A stretch of 64,000 bases of DNA from Pseudonocardia alni (GTDB taxonomy: Bacteria; Actinomycetota; Actinomycetes; Mycobacteriales; Pseudonocardiaceae). The notes under the pieces were generated by a model. That model saw only the letters and a list, made by a program, of their open reading frames with translations. It made no database searches and was not told the DNA's origin. Where the stretch lies: the NCBI RefSeq assembly GCF_002813375.1, contig NZ_PHUJ01000003.1, positions 5,394,001-5,458,000 on the forward strand. Direction: 5' to 3'. Positions 47,627-56,843 of this stretch are shown here, in pieces; positions within the stretch are counted from its first letter, which is position 1; each line of letters begins with the position of its first letter. The translations under genes were made by a program, and so were the position numbers.

Positions 47627-48585
47627 TCACCGCGTTCGCGGGCGCGCTTGCGGCGCTTCCCCTCGTGCATGGCCGCGACCCGCGGCACCGGGATCGCCCT
47701 GCCCTCGGTGAGCAGGACCTCCGGCAGCGGGGCCGGCCCGGGCCGCAGCTCCGCCCAGGTCGGACGGCCCGCGAGCAGCCCGGCCACCGTGCCCACCGTG
47801 AAGTCGGCGGGCGTGACCCGGTCCAGCTCGTCCCAGGTGAGGGGGAACGACACCGGCAGGCCGGGGCGGGCCCGCGGGCTGTAGGGCGCGGCGAGGGTGG
47901 CCCCGCCCACGCGCGTCGGGTCGAGGAAGACCCGGCCGCCGCGGTCGTCCCGGATGAACGCGGTCGTCGCGACGTCGGGGGCCAGTGTCGCGGCACGGGC
48001 GCACACCGCGCGGGTCGCGGCGAACGCGTCCTCGACCGGGAGCGGCTCCGACAGCGGGACCACCAGGTGCAGGCCGGTCGCGCCGCTGGTCTTCACCGCG
48101 GCGGCGAGGCCCAGCTCGGCCAGCGCCGCCCGGACCGGGTGCGCGGCGGCGACGACCCGATCGAAGCCGGCGCCGTCGGGCGGGTCGAGGTCGACGACGA
48201 GCTCGCCGGTGGTCGTCGCACCGTGCGGCACGAGGGTCGGGTGGAACTCGACGGCGCGCTGGTTGCCGAACCACAGCAGCGTGCGGCGGTCGTGGCAGAG
48301 CGGGTAGTGCACGGTGCGCTGCGACGAGTCCGCCCACACGTCCACGGTCGGGATCCAGCCGGGCGCCCCGCGCGGGAGGTTCTTCTGCATGAACGGCGCC
48401 TGGCCGGGACGGGCCCGCACCACCGACAGGGGCCGGTCGGCCAGCGCGGGCAGCAGCAGCGCGGCGACGGCGTCGAGGTGGTCGAGCAGGGCCCGTTTGG
48501 TGACGCCGGCGCCGTCGAAGGCCTCGGCGTCGAGACTGGTGAGCTCCACGCCGTCGCGGACCTCGTCGACCTGCCGGCGCGCCAC
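47623..48585 (-). CDS. Stand-alone LigD-like primase-polymerase 2
   Basis: 320 residues. Same fold as polymerase 1 but divergent in sequence: catalytic Asp pair in LVVDLDPPDG, KTSGATGLHLVVP and GGRVFLDPTR. GTG start. Convergent with the small genes behind polymerase 1 and four bases upstream, on the same strand side, of the binding-protein stop. Two types in one locus suggest separate roles. Confidence 0.92.
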   Translation of the reverse strand: MARRQVDEVRDGVELTSLDAEAFDGAGVTKRALLDHLDAVAALLLPALADRPLSVVRARPGQAPFMQKNLPRGAPGWIPTVDVWADSSQRTVHYPLCHDRRTLLWFGNQRAVEFHPTLVPHGATTTGELVVDLDPPDGAGFDRVVAAAHPVRAALAELGLAAAVKTSGATGLHLVVPLSEPLPVEDAFAATRAVCARAATLAPDVATTAFIRDDRGGRVFLDPTRVGGATLAAPYSPRARPGLPVSFPLTWDELDRVTPADFTVGTVAGLLAGRPTWAELRPGPAPLPEVLLTEGRAIPVPRVAAMHEGKRRKRARERGE

Positions 48586-48588
48586 GGC

Positions 48589-49563
48589 TCAGCTCCCGAT
48601 GAACCCGCGCTCGGCCAGCCAGGCCCGCGCGACGTCCCGGGGGCTCTGCCCGCCTGCCGAGACCCGGCCGTTGAGCTGCTGCATGGTCTGCTGGTCCAGG
48701 GCCGCGGTGATCGGGGCGAACAGGTCGGCGACCTGCGGGGCCCGGTCGAACACGTCGGCCCGGAAGACCGGGACCGCGCTGTAGGTGATGTGGTAGCCGC
48801 GGTCGTCGGTGAGGACCTTCAGGCCCAGCGCCGGGATGCGCCCGTCGGTGGCGGCGACCTCGCCGAACAGGCAGACACCGTCGGCGGTGGACTGGAAGAT
48901 CAGACCCTGTTCGAGGGTCTCGCGGCGGTCGCGGGGGAGCTCGAAGCCGTAGGCGCGCTGGAGCCCGGCGAGGCCGTCGGCGCGGGAGGCGTACTCGGTC
49001 TCGACGCAGACGTCGCCGGGCTGCCCGGAGCGGACGTAGGCGGCCATGTCGCTGATCGTGTTCAGGTTCAGCCGCGCCGCGGTCGCCCCGTCGACGACGA
49101 AGGAGTACGTGTTGTCGAACCCGGCGCGGTCCAGCCACACCACGCCGTTCTGCGCACGGTCGCGGGTGCGCAGCTCGGCGAGGACCTGGTCGTCGGGGAG
49201 GGTGCGGGTCTCGCGCAGGTACGACGCCCACGCCGTGCCGGTGTACTCCCAGTAGGTGGAGATGTCCCCCGACAGCAGCGCCTGCCGGGTCACGTCGGAG
49301 CCCCCGACGTTGCACCGGTCGGTCACCGACGCCCCGGCGGACTCCAGTGCCGCGATCGAGATCTGGCAGAGGATCTGCTGCTCGTCGAAGTTCTTCGACC
49401 CGACGACGTAGGTCCGGCCGGACAGGTCGACCCGCGGGGCGAGTGACCCGGCGGAGGCCCGCGGCCCGCCTCCGGCGAGCCCGGTGCAGCCGCCCGCCAG
49501 CAGCGCGAGGGCGAGCAGGGCCGGGACCAGTGTCCGCAGCCTGCGGCCGGGGAAGGGGCTCAC
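48589..49563 (-). CDS. Osmoprotectant (glycine betaine/choline) binding lipoprotein 1
   Basis: 324 residues, OpuBC/ProX family. Signal peptide with lipobox LAGGC (Cys about 26). Binding-fold motifs KNFDEQ, YWEYTGTAWASY and CVETEYASR. GTG start at 49563. A tandem paralogue lies upstream. The last gene of the cluster, 160 bases after the other binding protein. Confidence 0.9.
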   Translation of the reverse strand: MSPFPGRRLRTLVPALLALALLAGGCTGLAGGGPRASAGSLAPRVDLSGRTYVVGSKNFDEQQILCQISIAALESAGASVTDRCNVGGSDVTRQALLSGDISTYWEYTGTAWASYLRETRTLPDDQVLAELRTRDRAQNGVVWLDRAGFDNTYSFVVDGATAARLNLNTISDMAAYVRSGQPGDVCVETEYASRADGLAGLQRAYGFELPRDRRETLEQGLIFQSTADGVCLFGEVAATDGRIPALGLKVLTDDRGYHITYSAVPVFRADVFDRAPQVADLFAPITAALDQQTMQQLNGRVSAGGQSPRDVARAWLAERGFIGS

Positions 49564-49724
49564 GGGATCGTCCTGGTTCGCGGGGATGAGGATGGTCCGG
49601 CCAGCCGACCACGATCCGTCCGTCGGCGCAACGCCCACGCACACACGGTGATCGACCCGGAACACACCGCGTCCCCGCACCCGGTGGAGCGGGGGCGGGG
49701 ACGCGGTGGGCGTACCGGGGCACC

Positions 49725-50696
49725 TCAGCCGATGAAGCCCTGCTGGGTCAGCCACTCACGGGCGACGTCGCGCTCGTTCTGGCCGAAGGAGGACACCTTG
49801 CCGTTCAGGTCGAGGATGGTGTTGTAGTCCAGGGCCTGGGCGATCGGCGCCAGCACCTGCCGGACGGCGGGGTTGGCGTTGTAGACGTCGGCCTTGATCG
49901 TCGGCGCCGCGTTGTAGGTGACGTGGTACTTCTTGTCGTCGTCGAGGACCTTGAGCTTCAGGCCCGGGATGCGGCCGTCGGTGGTGAAGACCTCGCCGAA
50001 CAGGCATTTGTTGTCGGCGGTCGCCTGGTAGATCACGCCGGTGGCGAGGACCTGCGGGTTCGGTGCGGTGAAGCCGTAGGTCTTCTCCAGGCCGCGCAGG
50101 CCGTCGTCACGCGAGTTGTACTCGGTCTCCACGCACACCGAGCCGGCCGGTGCCTTGCCCGACTTGATGTAGTCCGCCATCTGCGACAGCGTCGTGATGC
50201 CGAGCTCCTGTGACTTCGCCTCGGTCATGGCGAAGGCATAGGTGTTGTTGAAGTTGGCCTTGTCCAGCCACTGGATCTGGTTCTGCTGCAGGTCCCGCTG
50301 GGCGACGAGGTCGTAGAGCTCGTTGTCGTCGGTGATCCGGCGGGTCTCCTTGAAGAAGGACGCCCAGGCGGTACCGGTGTACTCCCAGTAGATGTTGATG
50401 TCCCCGGCCAGCAGTGCCTGGCGGGTGACGTCGGTGCCACCGGTGTTGCAGCGGTCGGTGACGTTGCCGCCTGCCGACTCGAGCGCGGCGACGGTGATCT
50501 GGCAGAGCACCAGCTGCTCGTCGAAGTTCTTGCCGCCGACGACGTAGTTCTGTCCGCTCAGGTCGCCGGCCTGGGCCAGGGAGCCGCCGGAGGCCGAGGG
50601 GCCGCTGCCGCTCAGGCCGCCACAGCCCGCCAGGGCGAGCGCCGCGGCGGCGGCCATCGCCGTCAGGGCGAGACGCCGGGATCGTCCGAACTTCAC
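49725..50696 (-). CDS. Osmoprotectant binding lipoprotein 2
   Basis: 323 residues, OpuBC/ProX family, with lipobox LAGC (Cys about 25). Shares KNFDEQ, the YWEYTGTAWASF aromatic segment and the C-terminal NGKVSSFGQNERDVAREWL with copy 1. More Lys/Asn than copy 1. ATG start with GGAGG upstream. Directly after the permease. Confidence 0.92.
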   Translation of the reverse strand: MKFGRSRRLALTAMAAAAALALAGCGGLSGSGPSASGGSLAQAGDLSGQNYVVGGKNFDEQLVLCQITVAALESAGGNVTDRCNTGGTDVTRQALLAGDINIYWEYTGTAWASFFKETRRITDDNELYDLVAQRDLQQNQIQWLDKANFNNTYAFAMTEAKSQELGITTLSQMADYIKSGKAPAGSVCVETEYNSRDDGLRGLEKTYGFTAPNPQVLATGVIYQATADNKCLFGEVFTTDGRIPGLKLKVLDDDKKYHVTYNAAPTIKADVYNANPAVRQVLAPIAQALDYNTILDLNGKVSSFGQNERDVAREWLTQQGFIG

Positions 50697-50750
50697 GTGT
50701 CCTCCAGGGAATGCGGTACTGCGGGGATTCGGGGGCGAGCGGGGCCCGCG

Positions 50751-51557
50751 TCAGCCGGCGTTGCGGCGGACGGCGTACTCGGCGAGACCGGCGAGCCAGT
50801 CCACGATCAGGGCCAGCGCGGCGACGATGGTCGCCGCGACGAGGGTTCCGGTGGGGCGGCCGAGCTCGAGCATGCCCTTGATCGGCTCGCCGAGACCGCC
50901 GGCGCCGACGTAGGTGGCCAGGGCCGCGGTGCCGACGTTCAGTACGAGCGCGACGCGGACACCGGCGACCATGACCGGCGTCGCCAGCGGCAGCTCGACG
51001 CGCAGCAGGGTCTGCCGCGCCGACATCCCGATGCCGCGGGAGGCCTCGATCAGCGCCTTGTCGACCTGCTGGAGCCCGACGACGGTGTTGGTGAGCACCG
51101 GCAGCAGCGCGGCCAGCGCGAGCGCGACGACGGCCGTCGGCAGGCCGAGACCGAGCGGGGAGAACGCGAGCAGCACGATCACACCGAACGCGGGCAGCGC
51201 CTGCATGAACCCGGTGAAGGCCAGGATCGGACGCTGGATACGACGCGCGGACGGGCGGCTGATCGCGATGCCGGCCGGGATCGCCACGATGATCACGACG
51301 AGGGTGGACAGCCCGGTCAGGATCAGGTGCTCGCCGAGCCGCTGCCCGAGCGAGGACGCGTTGATGACCGAGGCCTCGACGCCGTCGAGCCCCTGGGACG
51401 CGGCGTAGACCAGCACCAGCACCACGCCGGCGACGGCGATGAGCGGGTTGACGACGAGCGACCGGTCCAGCCGGCGGGTCCGGCGGACGACCGGCTCGGC
51501 CGAGGGCGACCCGGACGGCTCGGCCGCGCCGGTCTCCTCGGCGGCGGGGGCGCTCAT
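50751..51557 (-). CDS. Osmoprotectant ABC transporter permease
   Basis: 268 residues, OpuBB-like, about six membrane helices, EAA-like loop EASRGIGMSARQTLLRVELP. ATG at 51557 overlaps the ATPase stop (ATGA). Confidence 0.93.
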   Translation of the reverse strand: MSAPAAEETGAAEPSGSPSAEPVVRRTRRLDRSLVVNPLIAVAGVVLVLVYAASQGLDGVEASVINASSLGQRLGEHLILTGLSTLVVIIVAIPAGIAISRPSARRIQRPILAFTGFMQALPAFGVIVLLAFSPLGLGLPTAVVALALAALLPVLTNTVVGLQQVDKALIEASRGIGMSARQTLLRVELPLATPVMVAGVRVALVLNVGTAALATYVGAGGLGEPIKGMLELGRPTGTLVAATIVAALALIVDWLAGLAEYAVRRNAG

Positions 51558-52627
51558 GAACCGGCCTTGGTCTTGAGGCCCTCGACCAGGTCGCGCCACC
51601 AGAGCGCGCCCTGCAGCCGCTGCTGCTCGTCGACCACACCGACCAGCTCGGTCTGGGAGTCGAGCATGACGTCGACGGCGTCGTAGACGGTGCCGGTGCG
51701 CGGCACCGTCACCAGTTTCGGCAGGTCGGCGGTGCCCGGCAGGTACGCCCAGCGCACCGGGCGGCCCTCGGCGTCGGCCTCGTAGGTGGGGGAGCCGTTA
51801 CGGGCGGCGGTCCCGTCGAGGTCGACCGACTGCAGCTCCAGGCGGGACAGCTCCAGCAGCGACAGCCGTCGCACCGCGGCACCGGAACCGACGAACTCGG
51901 CGACGAAGTCGTTGGCCGGGTGGGTCAGGATCATGTCGGGCGTGTCGTACTGCTGCAGCGCGCCGCCGGGCCCGAACACCGCGATCCGGTCGCCGAGCTT
52001 GACCGCCTCGGTGAGGTCGTGGGTGACGAAGCAGATGGTCTTGGCGATCTGCTGCTGCAGCTCCAGGAACTCGTCCTGGATGCGTTCGCGGGTGATCGGG
52101 TCGATGGCGCCGAACGGCTCGTCCATCAGCATCACCGACGGGTCCGCGGCGAGCCCGCGGGCGACGCCGACGCGCTGCTGCTGGCCGCCGGAGAGCTGGC
52201 GGGGGTAGCGGTCGCGGTAGGTCTTCGGCTCGAGCCCGACCAGGTGGAGCAGCTCGTCGATCCGGGCGGTGATCCGGTTGCGGTCCCAGCCGAGGATCCG
52301 CGGGACGACGGCGATGTTGTCGCCGATCGTGAAGTGCGGGAACAGGCCGACCTGCTGGATGACGTAGCCGATGCGGCGGCGCAGCTCGTCGGCGTTGACG
52401 TCGGTGACGTCGTCGCCGTCGAGCAGGATGCGGCCGGTGCTGGGCTCGATGAGCCGGTTCATCATCTTCAGCGTGGTCGTCTTGCCGCAGCCGGACGGCC
52501 CGATGAACATCGAGATGGTGCCCTCGGGTACGTGCAGGTCGAGTTCCTGCACGGCCGGGGTGGTGGACTTCGGATAGGTCTTGCTGATGCCTTCGAGGGC
52601 GATCATCGGCTTGCCGGAATCAGACAC
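51554..52627 (-). CDS. Osmoprotectant ABC transporter ATP-binding protein
   Basis: 357 residues, OpuCA/ProV-like. Walker A GPSGCGKTT, signature LSGGQQQR, Walker B VMLMDEP. C-terminal 100 residues contain one CBS-like half (TVYDAVDVMLDSQTELVGVV), shorter than the paired CBS of OpuCA. Those CBS modules sense ionic strength or c-di-AMP in relatives. GTG start overlaps the upstream permease by eight bases. Confidence 0.93.
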   Translation of the reverse strand: MSDSGKPMIALEGISKTYPKSTTPAVQELDLHVPEGTISMFIGPSGCGKTTTLKMMNRLIEPSTGRILLDGDDVTDVNADELRRRIGYVIQQVGLFPHFTIGDNIAVVPRILGWDRNRITARIDELLHLVGLEPKTYRDRYPRQLSGGQQQRVGVARGLAADPSVMLMDEPFGAIDPITRERIQDEFLELQQQIAKTICFVTHDLTEAVKLGDRIAVFGPGGALQQYDTPDMILTHPANDFVAEFVGSGAAVRRLSLLELSRLELQSVDLDGTAARNGSPTYEADAEGRPVRWAYLPGTADLPKLVTVPRTGTVYDAVDVMLDSQTELVGVVDEQQRLQGALWWRDLVEGLKTKAGS

Positions 52628-53303
52628 GGATCCCCCTCGGGGTGGTGAAACGCTGCACGATCCAGAAGACGAGCTCGTAGACCGCAGCCACGACGAGGCA
52701 GCCGAGTGTGGCCGCCAGAACCTGGTTGAACGAGTTGACCGATCCCAGCCGTTGCAGGCCGAGGAAGAGCGAGGAGCCGAAGCCCGGGCCGTTGATGGCG
52801 CCGGCGACGACCGCGATACCGATGATGATCAGAACGGCGACCCGGATGCCGGACAGGATCACCGGCCAGGCCAGCGGCAGCTGGATGGTGAACATCCGCC
52901 GGACCGAACCCATCCCCATCCCGCGGGCGGACTCGAGGACGGCGTCGTCCACCGAGGAGAGCCCGGCCACGACGTTACGCAGCACCGGGTAGATCGCGTA
53001 GATCGTCAGCGCCGTCAGCGACGGCGTGACGCCGAGCCCCAGGATCGGCTGCAGCAGACCGAACAGCGCCAGCGACGGGATCGTCAGCGCGGCGGAGAAC
53101 ATGATCAGCAACGCCTCACGGGAGCCCGCCCGGACCGGCCGGCTCCACGACTCGGGAGTCAGCCGATTGGTGTGCAGCAGGGTGCCCGCCACCAACGAGA
53201 TCACGACCGCGATTCCGACCGAGATCGCGACCAGCAGGAAATGCTGCTGGCCGTAGAACACCAACTGGTTCAGCTGGCTGCCGACATAGGTGAAGAAATC
53301 CAC
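52620..53303 (-). CDS. Osmoprotectant ABC transporter permease
   Basis: 227 residues, about five to six membrane helices, loop ESARGMGMGSVRRMFTIQLP. First gene of the five-gene operon. GTG start at 53303 with GGAAGGAG upstream. Confidence 0.93.
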   Translation of the reverse strand: MDFFTYVGSQLNQLVFYGQQHFLLVAISVGIAVVISLVAGTLLHTNRLTPESWSRPVRAGSREALLIMFSAALTIPSLALFGLLQPILGLGVTPSLTALTIYAIYPVLRNVVAGLSSVDDAVLESARGMGMGSVRRMFTIQLPLAWPVILSGIRVAVLIIIGIAVVAGAINGPGFGSSLFLGLQRLGSVNSFNQVLAATLGCLVVAAVYELVFWIVQRFTTPRGIRV

Positions 53304-53713
53304 CGTGCTCCTTCCGCCCGGGGTCCGTGCCCGCCGCTCGGGGCAGGGGCACGGTCCTTCCGCACCACTCGTCGTCGGGTCCGTTCGGCGTTACACCCAC
53401 CCGAACGACGTGACCGGGAGTTCGCGTACGCCCACCGGTGCGGTGGGCACGACCTGCGGTCTCCCGCTCGCCGGACGGAGCCTAGCCGCAGAACGGCGGC
53501 ACCGGTAAGCCGAACGGACCGTTCCGCGACGATGGCGTAGCCATTCCGGAAACGTTTCGTACGCCCGTTGTCGCAGGTGAGGATGGCCGACAACGCTGTT
53601 CCCGCAACCGCCCCGGAAAACGGCGGATACGCAATCGTGACCTTCTGCGCCGGTTTCGTCGCATCCCGACCATGGTCTGGACCTACCCAGGGTGAGCCGC
53701 CCGGAGCACGGGG
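53304..53713. other. Leader/promoter region of the osmoprotectant operon
   Basis: 410 bases without a gene. On the minus strand TAGGCT (53484-53479) is a good -10 and would give a leader of about 170 bases containing GCCCACC/GGTGGGC stem (53430-53448) and a CGTTCGG/CCGAACG stem (about 53378-53407). A structured leader is likely; no known riboswitch matched by eye. Nothing evident at 53520-53713. Confidence 0.5.
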
Positions 53714-55300
53714 TTACGGAGGGCAGACCACGGGCTGGGAGGGCGCCCGGCCGGTCAGCAACGCCCGGTCGACGACGTCGGTGACGCACGGGGTGCGCGG
53801 GTAGGCCCCGGTCCCGCTGCCCTGCCAGCGCACCAGCCGCCCCGTCGCGAGCTGCTGGGCGGTCCGCTCGGCACCGCTCTGCGGCGACTGCGGGTCCTGC
53901 GCGGTCCCGATCACGACGACCGGGGGCGGGGGAGCGCCCCGCGGCGCCGCCGGGGTGACCGGTCCACCCGACGGCCACGGCCCGCAGGCCACGAGCTCCT
54001 GCGCCGCCGCGACCCCGAACAGCGGGAAGCGCTGCGCCCACTGCCCGGCCAGGTCCGCGGCCTCACCGGGGGTGACCCGCACCCGGCTGTCGTTGCAGCG
54101 GGTGGCCAGGGTGGCGTCGAAACGGCCCTGCGGACCCCCGAGCGGGGCGAGGATGCGGACCAGCCCCGCCGGGTCGCCGTCGCCGGCCGCGACCAGCGCG
54201 GACTGCAGCTCAGGCCAGCGCGCGGGCTGGGACATGACCGACCGGACCGCGCGCAGCGTCGCGCCCGCGGTGACCGCGTCGCCGTCGCCGACGGGCAGCG
54301 CGGTGCGGGACAGGCGGAACACGAGCTCGTCGACGTAGCCGCGCGGGTCGGGACCCAGCGGGCAGGTCGGCGACGCGGTGCAGGCCCCGGCGAAGGCGTC
54401 GAAGGCCTTCTCCGCCGCCGCGGTCGTGGTCTCGGTCCGGGCCGGCTCGTCGAGGGTGGGGTCACCGGGCCCGTCGAGCACGACCCGCCCGACGGAGCCC
54501 GGGTGGGCGCCGATCCAGGCGGCCGCCGCGTCGGCACCGTCGCCGACGGCGAGCAGGTCCAGCCGGGCCGCGCCCAGCACGGACCGCAGCGACTCCAGGT
54601 CGTCGGCACCGCTCGCGGCGCGGTAGCTGGTCAACGTGCCCGACAGCAGCAGGTTGCAGTCCTGCACGACCTCACGGGCCCGCTCCAGCAGTGCCGTCAT
54701 GGCGGCCTCGTCGCGGCGGTCCGGTCCGGCGTCGAGCAGGGCGGCGCGGGCGTCGACCGGGGCGCAGTCGAGAAGGTCCTCGCCGGTGCCGCGGCGGTCC
54801 ACGCCGATCACCTGGTAGCGGTCGAGGACGGCGGCGGGGAGCCGGGCGGCGAGGCTCACCGCCGCCCGTGCGGACCCGTCGGTGCCGGTGTCACCCAGCA
54901 CGACCAGCGCCGGGCGCCCGTCCGCCGCGCCGGGTGTCGTGACCCGGGTCAGGCCGAGCCGGGCCGGGCCCAGCTCGGGACGGTCCCGGTCGGCGGGCAC
55001 GGTGAGCCGGGCGCAGCCGACGGACAGCACGCGCCCGGCGGGCAGCGGGGTGCCCGCCGTGGTCAGGGCCGCGGCCGTGCCGGCGGTGCAGTCGGTGAAC
55101 CCGGTGGTGCGGACCGGGTCGGAGTCGGGCAGCAGGTCCGGGTCGGCGGGCGGGCCCGCGGCCGACGTCGGGGGAGCGGCAGGCAGCTGTTCGCCCCGCA
55201 CGGCCACCGGCGGCCGCTGCGACGGCCCGACGGCGCACCCGGCGAGCAGCAGTACGGCGAGCAGCAGGACCCCGAGCACACTCCACCGCCGCACGAGCAC
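53714..55300 (-). CDS. Lipoprotein with tripeptidyl-aminopeptidase-like fold, catalytic Ser and His missing
   Basis: 528 residues. Signal peptide with lipobox LLAGC (Cys22). The rest follows SlpD/SlpE-type alpha/beta-hydrolases: YQVIGVDRRGTGED, nucleophile-elbow region LLAVGDGADAAAAW (about 249-262), C-terminal domain with GTAQDPQSP and a paired C-terminal Cys. In active relatives the elbow reads GxSYG and the final motif GHG; here they read GDGAD and GTG, so Ser and His are lost while the Asp remains. Probably a non-catalytic binding or structural protein on the cell surface. Confidence 0.8.
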   Translation of the reverse strand: MLVRRWSVLGVLLLAVLLLAGCAVGPSQRPPVAVRGEQLPAAPPTSAAGPPADPDLLPDSDPVRTTGFTDCTAGTAAALTTAGTPLPAGRVLSVGCARLTVPADRDRPELGPARLGLTRVTTPGAADGRPALVVLGDTGTDGSARAAVSLAARLPAAVLDRYQVIGVDRRGTGEDLLDCAPVDARAALLDAGPDRRDEAAMTALLERAREVVQDCNLLLSGTLTSYRAASGADDLESLRSVLGAARLDLLAVGDGADAAAAWIGAHPGSVGRVVLDGPGDPTLDEPARTETTTAAAEKAFDAFAGACTASPTCPLGPDPRGYVDELVFRLSRTALPVGDGDAVTAGATLRAVRSVMSQPARWPELQSALVAAGDGDPAGLVRILAPLGGPQGRFDATLATRCNDSRVRVTPGEAADLAGQWAQRFPLFGVAAAQELVACGPWPSGGPVTPAAPRGAPPPPVVVIGTAQDPQSPQSGAERTAQQLATGRLVRWQGSGTGAYPRTPCVTDVVDRALLTGRAPSQPVVCPP

Positions 55301-55345
55301 CGATCATGCCGGTACCGGGGTGTGGCCGCGGTGAGCGCCGCACCC

Positions 55346-56098
55346 CTACCGGGCGGTCCAGCCGCCGTCCTGGGACAGCGACGTGCCGGTGATCGACGCC
55401 GACGCCGGCCCCCACAGCAGCGCGGCCAGCTCCGCGGTCTCGGCGGGCTCGATCAGCCGCTTCACCGCCACCGGGGTGAGCATGATCCTCGTGACGACCT
55501 CGTCCTCGGAGATCCCGTGCGTGCGGGCCTGGTCGGCGATCTGCGCCTCGACCAGCGGCGTGCGCACGTAGGCGGGGTTGATGCAGTTGCTGGTCACGCC
55601 GTGCTCGGCGCCCTCCAGCGCGGTGACCTTCGACAGGCCCTCCAGGCCGTGCTTGGCCGAGACGTAGGCGGACTTGTACGGCGAGGCCCGCAGGCCGTGC
55701 GCGGAGGAGATGTTCACGACCCGTCCCCAGCCACGGGCGTACATGTGCGGCAGCGACCGGCGGATCAGCCGGAACGGCGACTCCAGCATCAGGCGCAGGA
55801 TGTTCGAGAACATCTCCGGGTCGAACTCCTCCAGCCGCGAGACGTGCTGGCGGCCGGCGTTGTTGACCAGGATGTCGACGTCGGTGGGCAGCTGTTCCAC
55901 GGCGTCGAGGTCGGACAGGTCGCAGCCCAGCGGCGTGACCAGGTCGCTCTGGGCGGCCAGTAGGGCCACCCGGTCCTCGGCGAGGTCCACCGCGTACACC
56001 TTCGCCCCGTCGGCGACGAGCCTGCGGGCCACGGCGGCCCCGATCCCGCTGCCCGCCCCGGTGACGAGGGCCGTCCTGCCGTCCAGCACTGCGCTCAT
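55346..56098 (-). CDS. 3-hydroxybutyrate dehydrogenase-type SDR
   Basis: 250 residues, classical short-chain dehydrogenase: cofactor site TGAGSGIG, NNAG, catalytic Ser in VNISSAHG and YVSAK. The HGLRASPYKSAYVSAKHG and final SLSQDGGWTAR match D-3-hydroxybutyrate dehydrogenases. ATG at 56098 seven bases after a TACGGT -10 box; leaderless. Confidence 0.88.
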   Translation of the reverse strand: MSAVLDGRTALVTGAGSGIGAAVARRLVADGAKVYAVDLAEDRVALLAAQSDLVTPLGCDLSDLDAVEQLPTDVDILVNNAGRQHVSRLEEFDPEMFSNILRLMLESPFRLIRRSLPHMYARGWGRVVNISSAHGLRASPYKSAYVSAKHGLEGLSKVTALEGAEHGVTSNCINPAYVRTPLVEAQIADQARTHGISEDEVVTRIMLTPVAVKRLIEPAETAELAALLWGPASASITGTSLSQDGGWTAR

Positions 56099-56165
56099 GC
56101 CGACGACCGTACGGTCGCCGACCGGCCCGGCCCCTGTGAGCCGGGTCACGGACCCGGCCGGTGGG

Positions 56166-56843
56166 TCAGGAGACCCGCGGGCGGTCGTCGCGGCGGGCCG
56201 CGTCCAGCTCCAGACGGACCGCGACGGGGAGGTCCGCCATCCCCAGCGCGTCGCGGATCCCGGGCAGGATCTCGGCGTCGAGGCGGCGGCAGATCTCGGC
56301 GACCTCCCCGTCGGCGACGTCCTCGCCGACCCACACGGTGGCGCGCACCGCGGGCGCGGAGGTGCTGCCGACCATCCGGGCGCGGGCCCGGGTCACCCCG
56401 GGCAGCGTGGCGGCCCCGTCGGCGACGGCGTCGGCCGCGGCGGAGGCGCCGATCCGGATCTCGGTGTCCGGGCCGCCGTCCAGGACCAGGTCCGGCCGGC
56501 TCTCCGGGCGCAGCGACCGCGCGGTCCACCAGAGCCCGAGCAGCACCAGCACGAGACCGGCCAGGATCGCGACCAGGCGGGCGGCGGTGCCGTTGGCCAG
56601 CAGGAACTGCTCGACCAGCGGGTCCAGCAGCGGGCGCTGCGGGCGGCCCTGCCCGAAGACCCCGGTCACCAGCAGCACGGTGAGCACACCGACGGCGAGC
56701 AGCACCACGCCGAGCAGGACGAGCCCGCCGCGGGCGCCGCCCGCGGAGCGGTACTGGGCGCGTCGCGCGGTCCGGGCGGCGCGGCGCGGGTTCGGGCCGG
56801 AGGTCCCCGGCGTGCTCCCCGTCGAGGTCACGGCGTCGGCCAT
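56166..56843 (-). CDS. amaP: Alkaline-shock membrane anchor AmaP-like protein
   Basis: 225 residues with two membrane helices (about 41-63 and 88-110) and a C-terminal cytoplasmic domain, matching the AmaP family that tethers Asp23 to the membrane. Last gene of a seven-gene operon; ATG shares a base with the upstream stop. Confidence 0.85.
   Translation of the reverse strand: MADAVTSTGSTPGTSGPNPRRAARTARRAQYRSAGGARGGLVLLGVVLLAVGVLTVLLVTGVFGQGRPQRPLLDPLVEQFLLANGTAARLVAILAGLVLVLLGLWWTARSLRPESRPDLVLDGGPDTEIRIGASAAADAVADGAATLPGVTRARARMVGSTSAPAVRATVWVGEDVADGEVAEICRRLDAEILPGIRDALGMADLPVAVRLELDAARRDDRPRVS

Noticed and set aside
53304-53480. ydaO-type (c-di-AMP) riboswitch before the osmoprotectant operon
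   Set aside because: Position is suitable, but the conserved segments of that riboswitch could not be matched by eye; kept only as a structured leader.
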